Below are positions 1 through 10,650 of a DNA stretch of 64,000 nucleotides, piece by piece (positions within the stretch are counted from its first letter, which is position 1; every line of letters starts with the position of its first letter). The notes under the pieces are model-generated. The model was given only the letters and a program-made list of their open reading frames with translations, searched no databases and had not been told where the DNA came from. Both the position numbers and the translations under genes were made by a program. The DNA is from Theropithecus gelada. Lineage: Eukaryota; Chordata; Mammalia; Primates; Cercopithecidae. The stretch lies in contig NC_037669.1 in NCBI RefSeq assembly GCF_003255815.1, positions 51,138,093-51,202,092 on the forward strand, in the 5' to 3' direction.

Positions 1-2320
1 TGATGACCCACTTTCCAGACAGTCCAGTCTCCCTGTCTGAACCTCCCAAGAGATTGAGAGGCTTGGGTGGGAACTGATCAAAGGTCTCCATTAGAGGTGC
101 TGTCAGAGCCCTGGAGTTCCAAGGAAGCCCAGAGAGGGGTGGTGACTTGTCCAAGGTCACACAGCCCAAGAGCAGCAAGGCAAGGCCTATAAGCCTCCCT
201 TCCCCAGACACAACAGGCTGGAGTAAGGGGACTGTCAAGGAGAAGGAAGGAGAGAGCCTGCATCTTCCAGGCAGAGATTCCTCACGTCTGGCAATCACGT
301 CATCGGCGGGGACGCCGCAGCCCCCGGAGTCACCGTCCCCGTCCTTCATGACCTCATCTCTTGGCTGGGACCCAGCCCAGAGCCTGGTGCCTGGAATCAA
401 TACCTCTTGGCAGCACCTAAGGCCCCCTTGTCTTCCTGCCCCCACCCTGGGCAGCCCGGCCTAGCACCTCGACCTCCCTCCCACGCCCATCACAGCAGGC
501 TGGAAGCCAGCACTGAAATCCTCAGGCAGCGCAAACTCTTTCCCTCCCCAGCGGCTTGCCTGTGCTGAGCTCACTGTAGGTGGGAGGAAGGAGGCTCTGC
601 TCAAATCCAGACATCTCCCCGCAATTGCCACCCCATGGGGGCAGCTCACATAGCCTCCTTGAGCCTGGGTTTCCCTGTGTGACTAAGGGAGGGATGAATC
701 CAACTTACTGGATGGCCATGAGGTTCCACTGTCAAACACAGAGCCTGGCAAACAGCAGGGACTTCATACACACTAAGTCCCTCCTCTCCTTAGTCTGGAT
801 GCTTAATAAAGCAAGTTCAAGGCTTGCTTAATAAAGGCAAGTTCAAGTTAATTGTTATCACAGTTAACAGCAACCATGTGAGGGAAGCAGGGGAACCAAT
901 GACTCCTCTTTACAGATGGGAAAGTGGAGGTTTGGGGAGGGTAACATGGAAACAGGCTTTGAACGCAGCACTTTATGACTTCAAAATGCGGCTCAGGGCT
1001 GTGTCTCAGCACCTGGGCTGGAGAGCTCTTACAGAACATGTCACCCAACCCACACACCTGTTCACAGGTGGGGAAACTATGGTTCAGAAAGGTCAAGGGA
1101 GCGCTGAAGGTCAGAGAGCTAGTCAGAGATGGGGCTGGGTGTCTACACTCCAGGCCTGTGGGGACTGGGAATCTTCAAGGCCTGCAATCTGGAGGAGGCT
1201 GTGACAGGATGGTTCCTCCTCTGTAGCCACCCACTCGCTTGGTCCCTGTGCATTAGCGGGAATCTGCCATGTGTCCATCCAGCGAGAGGGCCTGTCCCCA
1301 TCACCCCGCCCTGGGGATTGATATCCTTGTATCAGCTTTGACCAGGACGTTGTGGCTTCTCGAGGATTTGGAAGTGTGTCCCTGCTTCCCAGGCCCCAAC
1401 AGCTTCAGAGCATTGGGACAGAGTGTCCCAGGAGGGGCTAAGAGAGGTGAGGCCCCGCACCAGCTGAGGCTGTAGAGTCAACGCAGGTAACAGAAGGGAG
1501 ATGAGAGAGGCAGCTCGACTGCTCCTGTTGGTGTTTTTGTATTGTTTTTCGAAAAAAATAACAAATCCAGATTTCTATGTAAAATCTCCTCACTGAATCA
1601 CTTAAAACACTGAGCCTCAGATAAAACCTCCCTGAGCTGAAGAAGGCCCCTCCAGAGAGGGCCCTGGTGGATGGAAGGGCGCCTGTGGTGAGGGAGCAGG
1701 AAACTCGGGGATGAGGGAGGGGATTTTGGCCCTAAACCTGGAGCCTCAGTTCCCTGCGCTGTAAAGCGGGGCCATCAGTCCCAACCCCGCTGGGTGACTG
1801 TGCAAATGCCGTTCAGGCTCTCCAGAACTCCACAGGGCCAGGCTCACCCTGGGCTTTCTCAGGCTTCCTGGTGTGATGGGGTCCCCAAGTGGTCCACTCC
1901 TGCCCTCCGCAGGCTGGCACTCAGGCTGAGGACATCCTGGTGTGCAGCCTTGGATTTGTAGCCGTGGCTGTGGGTTTGGGGCAATTCCTGGTGTCTTCAC
2001 TGACACTTTCCTTTTCTCTCCTCAGCCCAGAAAGTGGGTGGGAAGGCCCAGATGGGAAGGGCAAGAAGGGAGAGCTGGGAACATGCTCTGGTTCAGAGGT
2101 GGGAGCAAAAGGAAACTATTCCCACCTCGAGTCTCATGCATTTCACTCAGGGCATGTCCCACACCACACACCTCTCAGCAGCTGAGACAGTGGATGGGAC
2201 AGGCACAGGGCTTGCCTGGACTCAGCTACCCACCCTGAGCCATTGGGGCAGCCTGCGGCCCAGAGGAGTCAGCGTTAGACAGTCCCCATGCCAGCATCGA
2301 GTAGGATTGGGCCACTGTGG
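1..2320. other. Intergenic stretch, no gene seen
   Basis: Short frames here overlap on both strands and none shows a domain or codon pattern. A MIR-like core lies near 1040-1140 (cacaggtggggaaactatgg). A 12-bp perfect palindrome, tttttcgaaaaa, lies at 1545-1556. I see no promoter or RNA gene. Confidence 0.6.
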
Positions 2321-2324
2321 TAGG

Positions 2325-2500
2325 AAAATGTTGCATCTCCCCCATGCCCTGCCAAAAAGAAAGGCCACATCCTAATCTCAGGAATCTTTTGCAGAGCAAA
2401 AGAGACCTTGCAGATGTGGTTCAATCAAGGATGCTGAGATGGGGAGATTACACCAGGCTGCCCAGGTGGGCCCAATGTGATCACAATGTCCCCATAAGAG
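2325..2500 (+). repeat. Ancient interspersed repeat, family unresolved
   Basis: The segment contains phrases such as gcagatgtggttcaatcaag, gatggggagatta and gtgggcccaatgtgatcaca, which recur widely in primate genomes. I recognise it as a common old repeat but cannot assign the family safely. Confidence 0.5.
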
Positions 2501-2505
2501 GGAAG

Positions 2506-2781
2506 CAGCACTTTGCAAGGCTGAGGCCAGCGGATTGCCTGAGCTCAGGAGTTCAAGACCAGCCTGGGCAACATACTGAAACCCCATTGCTACTAAAAAT
2601 ACAAAAAAATTAGCCAGGTGTGGTGGCACATGCCTCGGACTAATGGACCCACTTTACAGCTACTCCAGAGGCTGAGGCAAAGAGAATCGCTTGAACCCAG
2701 GAGGCAGAGGTTGCAGTGAGCCAAGATCTGCCACTGTACTCCAGCCTGGGCGACAGAGTGAGAACCTACCTCCAAAAAAAA
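2506..2781 (+). repeat. Alu SINE, 5'-truncated, with a foreign internal segment
   Basis: The Alu left arm begins part-way through (gcaaggctgaggccagcgg). Both arms and the linker are visible, ending in a short A run. Where most Alus read gtaatccc in the right arm, this copy has about 22 unrelated bases (cggactaatggacccacttt and on), consistent with a small indel or filler event. Confidence 0.9.
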
Positions 2782-3330
2782 AGGTGGGGGGAGGCAGGAG
2801 GTCTGAGTGGAAAAGATGGGGGGGCCTCGCTGCCGGCTCTGAGGATGGAGGGAGGGGCCCCGAACCCAGGAGAGCAGGTGGCTTCAAGAAGCTGGAAAGG
2901 GCCAGAAAGGGCTTCTCAGAAGGCACGAGGCCCAGGCGACACCTCGATTTTGTCCCATAAAAGCCATTTTGAATGTCTGGCCCTCAGAACCGTCAAAAGA
3001 ATAAGCGTATGTTGTTTTCACCTGCCCCGTTTGTGGGAATTTGCTACAAGCCCCATAGAAAAATAATCCAGCCTGAAGAGGGCATGGGGCAGGAGCAGGT
3101 GGGGCATGAGGGAGCCCTGGGAACGCCTCCCACGGGACACTAAGCTAACCCCAGGAAGACCGCATTCCTAGCGTGGGCATAGCCGTGGGCACGAGGGGGA
3201 CTCCCTCTCCCACTACGCTGAGGGCACGCACACCTGCGGCTAGGAACGGGCTAGCCAGGTTACCCAAAGCCAGTCTATGGCATCCCGCCCCCTCGCCTCC
3301 ACGATTGGTCCAGATGAACCAGAACCAAGC

Positions 3331-3410
3331 CAATCAGTGCATGGCCTCCTCCTGCCCCCAGAACAGGCATAAAAATGGTCCAATCGGTGCAAAGGCCAGA
3401 AACTGCAGGC
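3331..3410 (+). repeat. Promoter-like direct repeat, copy A
   Basis: About 80 bases match the segment at 4210-4288 closely, for example gcccccagaacaggcat and aaaggccagaa. It carries a CCAAT motif (ccaatcag), an inverted CCAAT just upstream (attggt at 3304), a TATA-like cataaaaatgg and a second ccaatcgg. This looks like a proximal promoter or LTR U3 region, but the family is unknown to me. Confidence 0.6.
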
Positions 3411-4209
3411 TCTGCGGGAAATCCTGCCAGAGAGGCCTGGAACCAAGGCAGCAACTTTGCTATCATGAGGAAGCTAAAAACCAGAGGAGGCAGAAGCAAG
3501 AGAATCGCCAGCGAGAGAAGATGAGCCCTGAACCAAAACAATGGCTGTGGAGAAGGGGCAGAGGGGGCCAGAACAGTAGGATTCCGGAGAGAACCGGGAA
3601 ACCTGGAGCTCTGTGGCACTTGGGGGGGAGAAGACAGCCTGTGGGGAGACTGAGTCATCACCCTCTATCTCATCTACATTCTCCCCACAGAAGCCAGGAG
3701 CACGCCATGTAAACCTAGGTCAGACCACCACCCTCCACTGTTCAGAACCTCCTGGCAGGGTCCTCGCCCAAAGTCCTTACCCAGCCAAACTCCATACTGT
3801 GGCTTCAAGGCGCTGCACACCATCTGGCCGTGTGGCCTCTCTGATCCCCCTGCACCCAGTCTGCTACTCCCTGGCCTTGCAGGGTATTCATGTGCACCAG
3901 GCCCATGCCTGCCTGGGGGCCTCTGCCTGGGCTGTGCCTGCCGCCTGGAGGCCCTGTCTCAGACGCCTGCTTGGCTCACTCCTCCTCTTGCAAATGTTTG
4001 CCCAAGAGTCACCTTTCCAGTAAGTGTCATTGACCATCGCTTCACCATCACTCCAACCCCTGCCATCTCTCCCACCCCACTTCCTGCTGGGGTTTGTTCC
4101 CTAGAGCTTAGTGCAGGCCATTTATTTGCCTATTTGTTAATTGATTGTATTAATTGACTCCTGGAGGGCAGGGACTTTTCCTTTGGCCAGGGCCTGTGAC
4201 AGTGTTGCC

Positions 4210-4288
4210 CAATCAGATCATGGCCTCCACCTGCCCCCAGAACAGGCATTAAAATGGCCCAACCTCATAAAGGCCAGAACCTACACAG
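4210..4288 (+). repeat. Promoter-like direct repeat, copy B
   Basis: This is the second copy of the 80-base segment, 879 bases downstream and in the same orientation. It has caatcag, tgcccccagaacaggcatta and aaaggccagaac. About four fifths of positions agree with copy A by eye. The second ccaat is lost. Confidence 0.6.
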
Positions 4289-4674
4289 AGTAGGTGCAAA
4301 ATTCATACTTGACTCAGAACCAGAGGCCATCAGATGGAAGCACAGCTCTGACCCTGATAACCCCCTCCGCACCCACCTTGGTGCCTGGAACTTGCTCTGG
4401 GGCGCCCTTCACCCCCTAGTCACCCGTCAGTGGAGCCAGACTTCTGGAGTCTGCACAGACAACTCTGCCTTAAAAAGAGCAGGCATTCCTGGGCGCCCCC
4501 CTCCCGCCACCCCGGCCCCGGGGCTCTAGTGCACACAGGCACGTGTACGAACAGGCCGGCAGGAGCAGATTCCAGGAGCTGAGGGAGCAGCCTGTGAGCC
4601 CAGAGAGGCTGCCCACCGTGGGGCACCAGCAGCCCCCGCCCTGCGACAGCCCCACATCTGCTACCTGTGCTCCT

Positions 4675-4755
4675 CAGCACACACGCCACACACACACGCC
4701 ACATACACGCATGCATGCACACCTGCCATGCACACACACACACACACACACACAG
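4675..4755 (+). repeat. (CA)n microsatellite, impure then pure
   Basis: Alternating CA with interruptions (cacacgccacatacacgcatg) leads into a pure run of about ten CA units ending near 4754. Confidence 0.95.
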
Positions 4756-7329
4756 TGTTCGGAAATTCTAGAATCTTATGATTTTGAAAACTCATTTATT
4801 TCAATTTAGCCCACATTCCGTTCTTGAAGCCTGGGTCATGGACAACTGTACCTTTCCAAAGCCTCAGAATCTCCAAGACTCAAAGCAGAAGGACCCGACA
4901 AGATTGTCCTGTGGCAGAGTCAGCTGGTAGACCCCAGGACAATCCTCCCCTTCTTTCCCTGAATTTCAGCTGGGCTCTCAGAATAAAGCCCTCACTTTCA
5001 GCCTTTCTGGCATCTAAGGGTGGCTGTGAGATGAAGCTCTTATCATAGGATATAAGTAAAAGTGTCCCACATCAGGTTCCAGGAGCATTTCCTAAAAGAC
5101 ATCTGATACCCACAGTCTGTCCTTTTTTCTTCTTCCCTCCTACTTAGAACTTAGATGTGATGGCTGGAACTCTGGCAGCCATCTTGGACCACAAGGACCA
5201 GATTTCCTCCTTGGTTAGGTGGAGCCAGGAGCTAGAAGGAAGCTGTTCCCCATGCCAGATCTGTACCACCTACCTTGAGGCTTAAATATGAATGAGATAG
5301 AAATTTCTCTTTTCTTGAAGCCATTGTTCTTTGAGTTTTTCATTTACAGTCCAGCCCTCCTATTGCCTAGATGGGGCAAGTGAGGCCTGAGTCAGGCATT
5401 GACCCATGCAATGAGTCAGGGCAGAGCCAGGGCAGAACTAACAGCACCTGCCTTGACTTCTTGTGAGCCCTTAGGATTCCTGGGTTCTGACTCACCCTTA
5501 AGTCTCAGGACTAGAGGTCTTCAGGGGTCCGACAGCCCAAGACCCGCCCCTTTTACAGCATCACTGGCAGATGGTCACCCAGGTGCTGCTTGGACATCTC
5601 AGGTGACAGGGAGAACGGTTCCTCCCTGCCAGTCCAGCCCAGTCCTGCTGAGTTCCAACTGGGAAACCCAGGCCACACACAGAGCTGAAACTGGCCCCCA
5701 GTCCATAGCTCCAGCCTACCCTCTGGGCTCACACAGGGGCAGAGACCAGGACTCCCTGAGGCTGCTTCTCTCCAATCTCATGGCATTTGCCACCCTGCCA
5801 CTCTCTGAATTCTGCTCTTGGGAAGAAGTTCAAGCAGGAGAGAGGAGGGAAGAAAATACAGACTCATTGGGGCCTTCCCAAACTCTGGATATCAGTGGAT
5901 AACAGAGCAGCAGAAGCTCGCCCAGGTCTCCCATGTCACAGGAAGGGACCCAGTGTGTGTTGAGCCCCAGCTGTAGACCATGTAGAGCACTGAGTGCTTT
6001 TCATCTACTGTCTGCTTCAATCTCCATACAATGCTCTAAGGTAGGCCCAAATATTCACCCTATTTTACAGATAAGGAAACTGAGGTGCAGAGAAAGTTGC
6101 CTAGGATGGCCTTGCTAAAGCATTCATCTTCCACCCAGATGTGTCCCACTCCAAGATCTGCACTCATTCTGGGCCCAACCATGCCCCTCAAACCTGGAGC
6201 AGGTCTCAGTGCTGGGTCTGACACTGGCCCGCTGCTCCTCAGCATCCCACACCCGCCCCACGTCCCAGTCAGGACAAGACTCCAACTTGCAGCAGAAATT
6301 ATGAATAAGGCGAAAGAAAGTTGTCCTGGCCCCTGTGCATGCCTTAAGTATTTAAATTCTTTTTCATAATTATCTCAAATAGTAATTATTGCAGGAGCAA
6401 TGCGCTTATCGCAGACATGAAACCACCTGCCTTCCCATTTTTGTCAAAAGTGGAAACACTGACATTATTTTTGCGATTCATTTCAATAGCTGTTTTCACT
6501 GTAAATACCACCTTAACCACAAGAAAAATACCCCGGGAGACGCTGGAGGTATTGGAGGTTTCAGAGGAATTATTCCAAGAGGGCTGTGGGTGTCTCCCAA
6601 GCACACAGAGAGAAAGGAAAACATGGGAAACTGTTTCTTCTCCAAGCCAAGGGGGAAAGTGCACCCTGGAGAAAACTCCCATGGAAGGGGACTCACATGT
6701 GGCCCCCAAGACCCCTTCCTCCTCTCTCCATCCAACTGCCATCCACACTGCCACCGCCACCCACCCACCCTGGGCTGCCCATGCACTGGAAACACCTCAT
6801 TCCCTCCGTAAAACATCAAAATCAGGAGGCTCCCTCCCAGGCACCATCGGAAACCAGGGGCCGCAACTCCAATAGGAAGTTCGAAGATTCAAAGACTAGA
6901 AGGGACCAGATTTCCAAGAATGCAGCTTTCCAAGATTGCACAGTCTGGCACGGGTGTGGGCGGGGGGAAGCTGGAGAGGAAAAAGGAACATCCGGAGCTG
7001 CAGCCCGAGAAACCACCTGCCTTAGAAGGGAGGGCCCCAAGACATGGTTGGATGAGCCGTGAAGGGAAGCAGGCATCTGGAATTCTAGTCCCATGCCCAC
7101 CACAGGGTGGCCTTGGCCAGGCTGCCCACCCTCTCCAGACCTCAGCATCCCCATCTGTCAAATGGACAAGAGTCTTGAAGGGGTCCCTCAGCCTCTCATT
7201 CCTGGTGAGTACATGGTGGGCAAACACCTCTTCTTCCCAAGCTTCAATGTTCTCCTCCAAACAGCAGGTCTCTCCCGACTCTAAGCCCCCAGGTCATCAA
7301 TGCAATTGTCATGATTACTAGTTATTGTC
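4756..7329. other. Intergenic stretch with old repeats, no gene seen
   Basis: An ancient repeat fragment near 5140-5250 (gatgtgatggctggaactct, cagccatcttgg) has a diverged relative at 52245-52310. A MIR lies at about 5960-6120. The longest frame, 167 codons from 5399, has no recognisable motif and overlaps several others, so I do not treat it as coding. Confidence 0.6.
5960..6120 (+). repeat. MIR SINE fragment
   Basis: The MIR core is recognisable: gtgttgagccccagctgtag near the start and ttttacagataaggaaactg aggtgcagag near the end. Confidence 0.75.
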
Positions 7330-7485
7330 ACTGGGCCTTGACTAAGTGCCACGATCTGTGCATGCATTATGCATCTGTACCTGGCATACAGAAGAGCCCC
7401 ACACCATAGTCCTACCATCACTTTACAAGTGTGGAAACTGAGACTCAGGGAGTTGCCCAAAGTCACACAGGTAGTTGTGTGAGGC
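7330..7485 (+). repeat. MIR SINE fragment
   Basis: The segment runs from gactaagtgccacgatctg through tttacaagtgtggaaactga to agtcacacaggtag, the usual MIR order of motifs. Confidence 0.75.
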
Positions 7486-7989
7486 ACACATGGTTGCAAG
7501 CAGACAACATTCCTGAGCGCTTGCGATGTACCCCCTAGAGATGAAACTCTGATTGCTTCCACTTCACAGATGCAGGCATGGAGGCGCGAAGAGATGAGCC
7601 TTCCAGAGCAGTGCAGTGGAGCTGTCATTTCAGCAGGCATTGTTGATGCTGCTTAGGAGGGAGGAACTTTCGAAGAGAGATGTGAGGCTGGGTACAAAGA
7701 AGCAGCGAGGGAGGTGTCCTGTCTCCAGCCCCGGCTACCTGGGAGTCCCCAGGGTGCTCAGATTCAGTCCTCACGCGCTGCCCTCGTCCCAGCCGTGTTC
7801 TCTGCTGCCTCCGTGTGGTCGCTGGGGTTGACGCAGCTTCCCGGAGCCGCACAGCTCGGGGGCTGTAGAGCTTTGGCGCCGTGGAGCTTTGGGGCTGCGG
7901 AGTGGGCTTGAGTAAGGAAGGGGTGACTGCACTGGGCAGAGGGCAAGGGGGCACTGGGGTGCAGGGCACAGTCCTGCCCGAGGGTCTCG

Positions 7990-8310
7990 CTCACTCCGCT
8001 CCAGCCACGCCTCTTGTCAGCACATTCCCACTTCCCAGCCTTCGCTCCTGCAGGTCCCTCTGCCTGGCGCACTCTTCCCTCCGCTTTTCACATCATCCTA
8101 TTTCCTGCCCAATGGCAGCCCCGCTGTCTAATCAAGGCCCCTCGCTGGTGTCCTCTGACCCCAGTCCTGCTTTGTTGTTCATCTTCCTACTTGTCTCCAT
8201 CTAGCATCATACTATCGATTTATTTATTTGTTGACCGTCAAATTCTCCAGTAAACTAATATCAGCTCCAGTGTCTGGCACACAGTAGATGCTCAATAAAG
8301 ACTTTTGGAA
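7990..8310 (+). repeat. L2 LINE 3'-end fragment
   Basis: The fragment ends in agtgtctggcacacagtaga tgctcaataaag, the characteristic L2 3' terminus, preceded by pyrimidine-rich L2-like sequence. Confidence 0.75.
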
Positions 8311-9594
8311 AAATAACTGCATGACCATTTCCACTAAATATCCCAACTTGTTCACCCCCATATGGCAGCTATGAGTAAAATTGGGAGACTTCTTCATAAG
8401 CTTGGGACCTGTCTTCCCAAGGTCCCAGTCCTGCCCACAGATGTACCAGCTCCTCCTAACCCTCCTGCCCCAGGACAACCCTGCAGAGAATTAGGTACAG
8501 CAGTGGGAATCCCCTCCAAGCGGAGCCACCCCATCTCCTAATAGAATGCTGTCTCCAGGGGTTGCTGTTCATCTCAGGGTCCACTGATGTGTCCGGAGCT
8601 GAGCACAGGAGCCAGAGAGCCCAGAGAACAAAGCAAAACTGGATGTCCCCTCCTTCATTGCAAGTATAGACCTTTGGTAATGTGGCCTGACAGACACAGT
8701 CATCCACTCAACAAATATATCTTCATCCTGCTCCATGTTGATACAGAGGGGTCTATAGAAATGAATCAGGCCTGGACATTGCTCATACAAGAGACATACG
8801 GGCTTGGCCCACTTCGTCCTACACACCTCTGTCTGGCCATGTGGCTTTGGGCAAGTCCCTTAGCCTCCTCTGCTTCAGTTCCATGTAGGTACAGTGCGAG
8901 GCTACTGAAGATGGTCACAAAGCCCCCATCTCACTGATGTCGAACCTGTCCCTGCTCTGAATCTGAGCCTTCACAAACACCCCCACCTGGTGTGCCTGCC
9001 TGCCCCCTCTCCAACTACTGTTCACCTGCCACTTGCTGCTCAGGGTGTGCAAGCCACAGCAGGGAAGAGGGATGGGTGGCTCAAGGGGACAGCCGGGGGC
9101 ACCGAGGGCTGCCCTCCACCTGCCCAGCACCCTTCGAGGATGGCCTGACAGCTATTGTCATCACTCTCTTCTGGGAGGAAGGAGATAGCTGGCCCAGTTT
9201 CCCCATGAAAGCCACCCTTGCTGTGTGACAAAGCAGAGAAGACTCCACATTTACTAAGCACCTGTGTGCTACACCCCATCCCCGGCATGCCCCGCATGAG
9301 AGGCAGCAGTGCCCGTTTTACAGATGGGGAGCCTAGGGCTCAAAGTGTTTTGCAACTGGCCCCTGCCACCTAGCTGGTTTGCATCTCCAAGGCCTCCGTC
9401 TTGGCCTGGCACAGAGTTCACCGCTATGACTCAATGTACTGGGGCCTCTCATTTTCCTTTTCTTCCCAGGAAGAGAAAAATTTGGACCAAATACTCTCTG
9501 CAGGGTAGATTCTGCTCTCTTTCTCGAGACCCTGAATCTCTGTGTCCAATGTAAGTCTCTGGGTTCCTGACCCTGTGAGTCTAATCCACTGTAG

Positions 9595-9785
9595 CGAGTG
9601 ATGGTAATCACCACTTCAGGTGCTGTGCTAGAGCTTAACTGCACCGAGTATCTAGTCCTTGCCACAACCGGATAGGACTGGTACCGTCACTAGCCTCATC
9701 TCACAGGTGGGAAACCTAGGCACAGAGAAGTTAGGGGACTTGCCTGGAAAATGGCAGAGCTGGGATATGAACTCAAGCCATCGGG
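9595..9785 (+). repeat. MIR SINE, long copy
   Basis: It has ggtgctgtgctagagctta, a cttgccacaac middle part, cacaggtgggaaacctaggc, and gcagagctgggatatgaact, covering most of the MIR consensus. Confidence 0.8.
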
Positions 9786-10126
9786 TGCCTCATGGCTACA
9801 CTGTACCAAAACTCTGAGGGCAGGGGTCCTGAATTCTGGCGCTGAGATTCCAAAGAAGCGATATTATAGACACCTAAGAGAGTGTCATCTCCTTAATGGA
9901 ATGTTCCCGGGACTTCCTCCTCCTGCTCTCTGGGAAAGCCTTCAGGCCCAGAGAGGGATGGCACCTGTCTGTGCCTTCCAGAGAGGTGGCCCAAGGCGCC
10001 CTGTAGTCTCCGGCTATCTCTGGGCAGCCGCTCCCCTCGAAAGTGCGAGGGGGAGGCGGCTCCCTGGAGGAGGGGTCCCCCAGGGTTGGCTTGGCAGGTC
10101 CCTCCAACCCAGGTCCCGCTCACACA

Positions 10127-10154
10127 GGCACTAATGGCACTAACGGCACTAATG
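10127..10154 (+). repeat. 9-bp tandem repeat (ggcactaat, 3 copies)
   Basis: Three adjacent near-identical units, the middle one ending aac instead of aat, lie at the edge of the CpG-rich block. Confidence 0.85.
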
Positions 10155-10179
10155 GGCAAAGCCAGGGCGGAGCGTCGAG

Positions 10180-10650
10180 GAGACCATTACGCGCCCCAGG
10201 GGCACAGGGCAGGCGGCCGGCGCGGATGGGTCTTGGGTGCGCCTGGGAGACCTTCAGGCCCCGCGCGTCCCCGGCGCCGCAGCAGCCCCTGGCGCGGGCG
10301 ACCTCTGGCGGCGGCCCTGGCCTTGGGCGCGGGCGGGCCCTTCCTGCCCAGCGGGACGCGCCGGGCGGCCGGGGCGCCGGGAAGAGGAAAAGGCGCTCAA
10401 GGCCCGGCCGGGAGCGGCTTGGGGACGGCCGCGGGCGGGCAACGGCGGAAGGCGGCGGCCGGGCGGCAGCCAGCGGGAGGAACCGGCTCCTTGGCCGGCT
10501 GAGCCTTGCCACCTGCTGGAGGGAACCGTCACCACAGGGGCCTGGCGTCCCAGCCCCAACCCCGGGCCAGGGCGGCGGGTTGAGCCCGTCCAAGAGCCTA
10601 GCGGGCTGGAGAGCGACCGCCCGGGATCAGGGGCACTCCTGCTGCAGCGC
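10180..10650. promoter_or_regulatory. CpG-island-like block, 18 kb past FBLN2
   Basis: The stretch is very rich in G+C and in intact CpG (for example ggcggccggcgcggatggg, gcgggcgggcccttcc, ggacggccgcgggcgggc), unlike its surroundings. GC-box-like gggcgg motifs occur. CpG islands usually mark promoters or other unmethylated regulatory DNA. No convincing first exon can be defined. The 274-codon plus-strand frame here is a low-stop artefact of high GC. Confidence 0.75.

Noticed and set aside
3173..3712. A 179-codon frame next to the promoter-like repeat
   Set aside because: A 128-codon antisense frame covers most of it, no domain is visible, and the segment looks repeat-derived.
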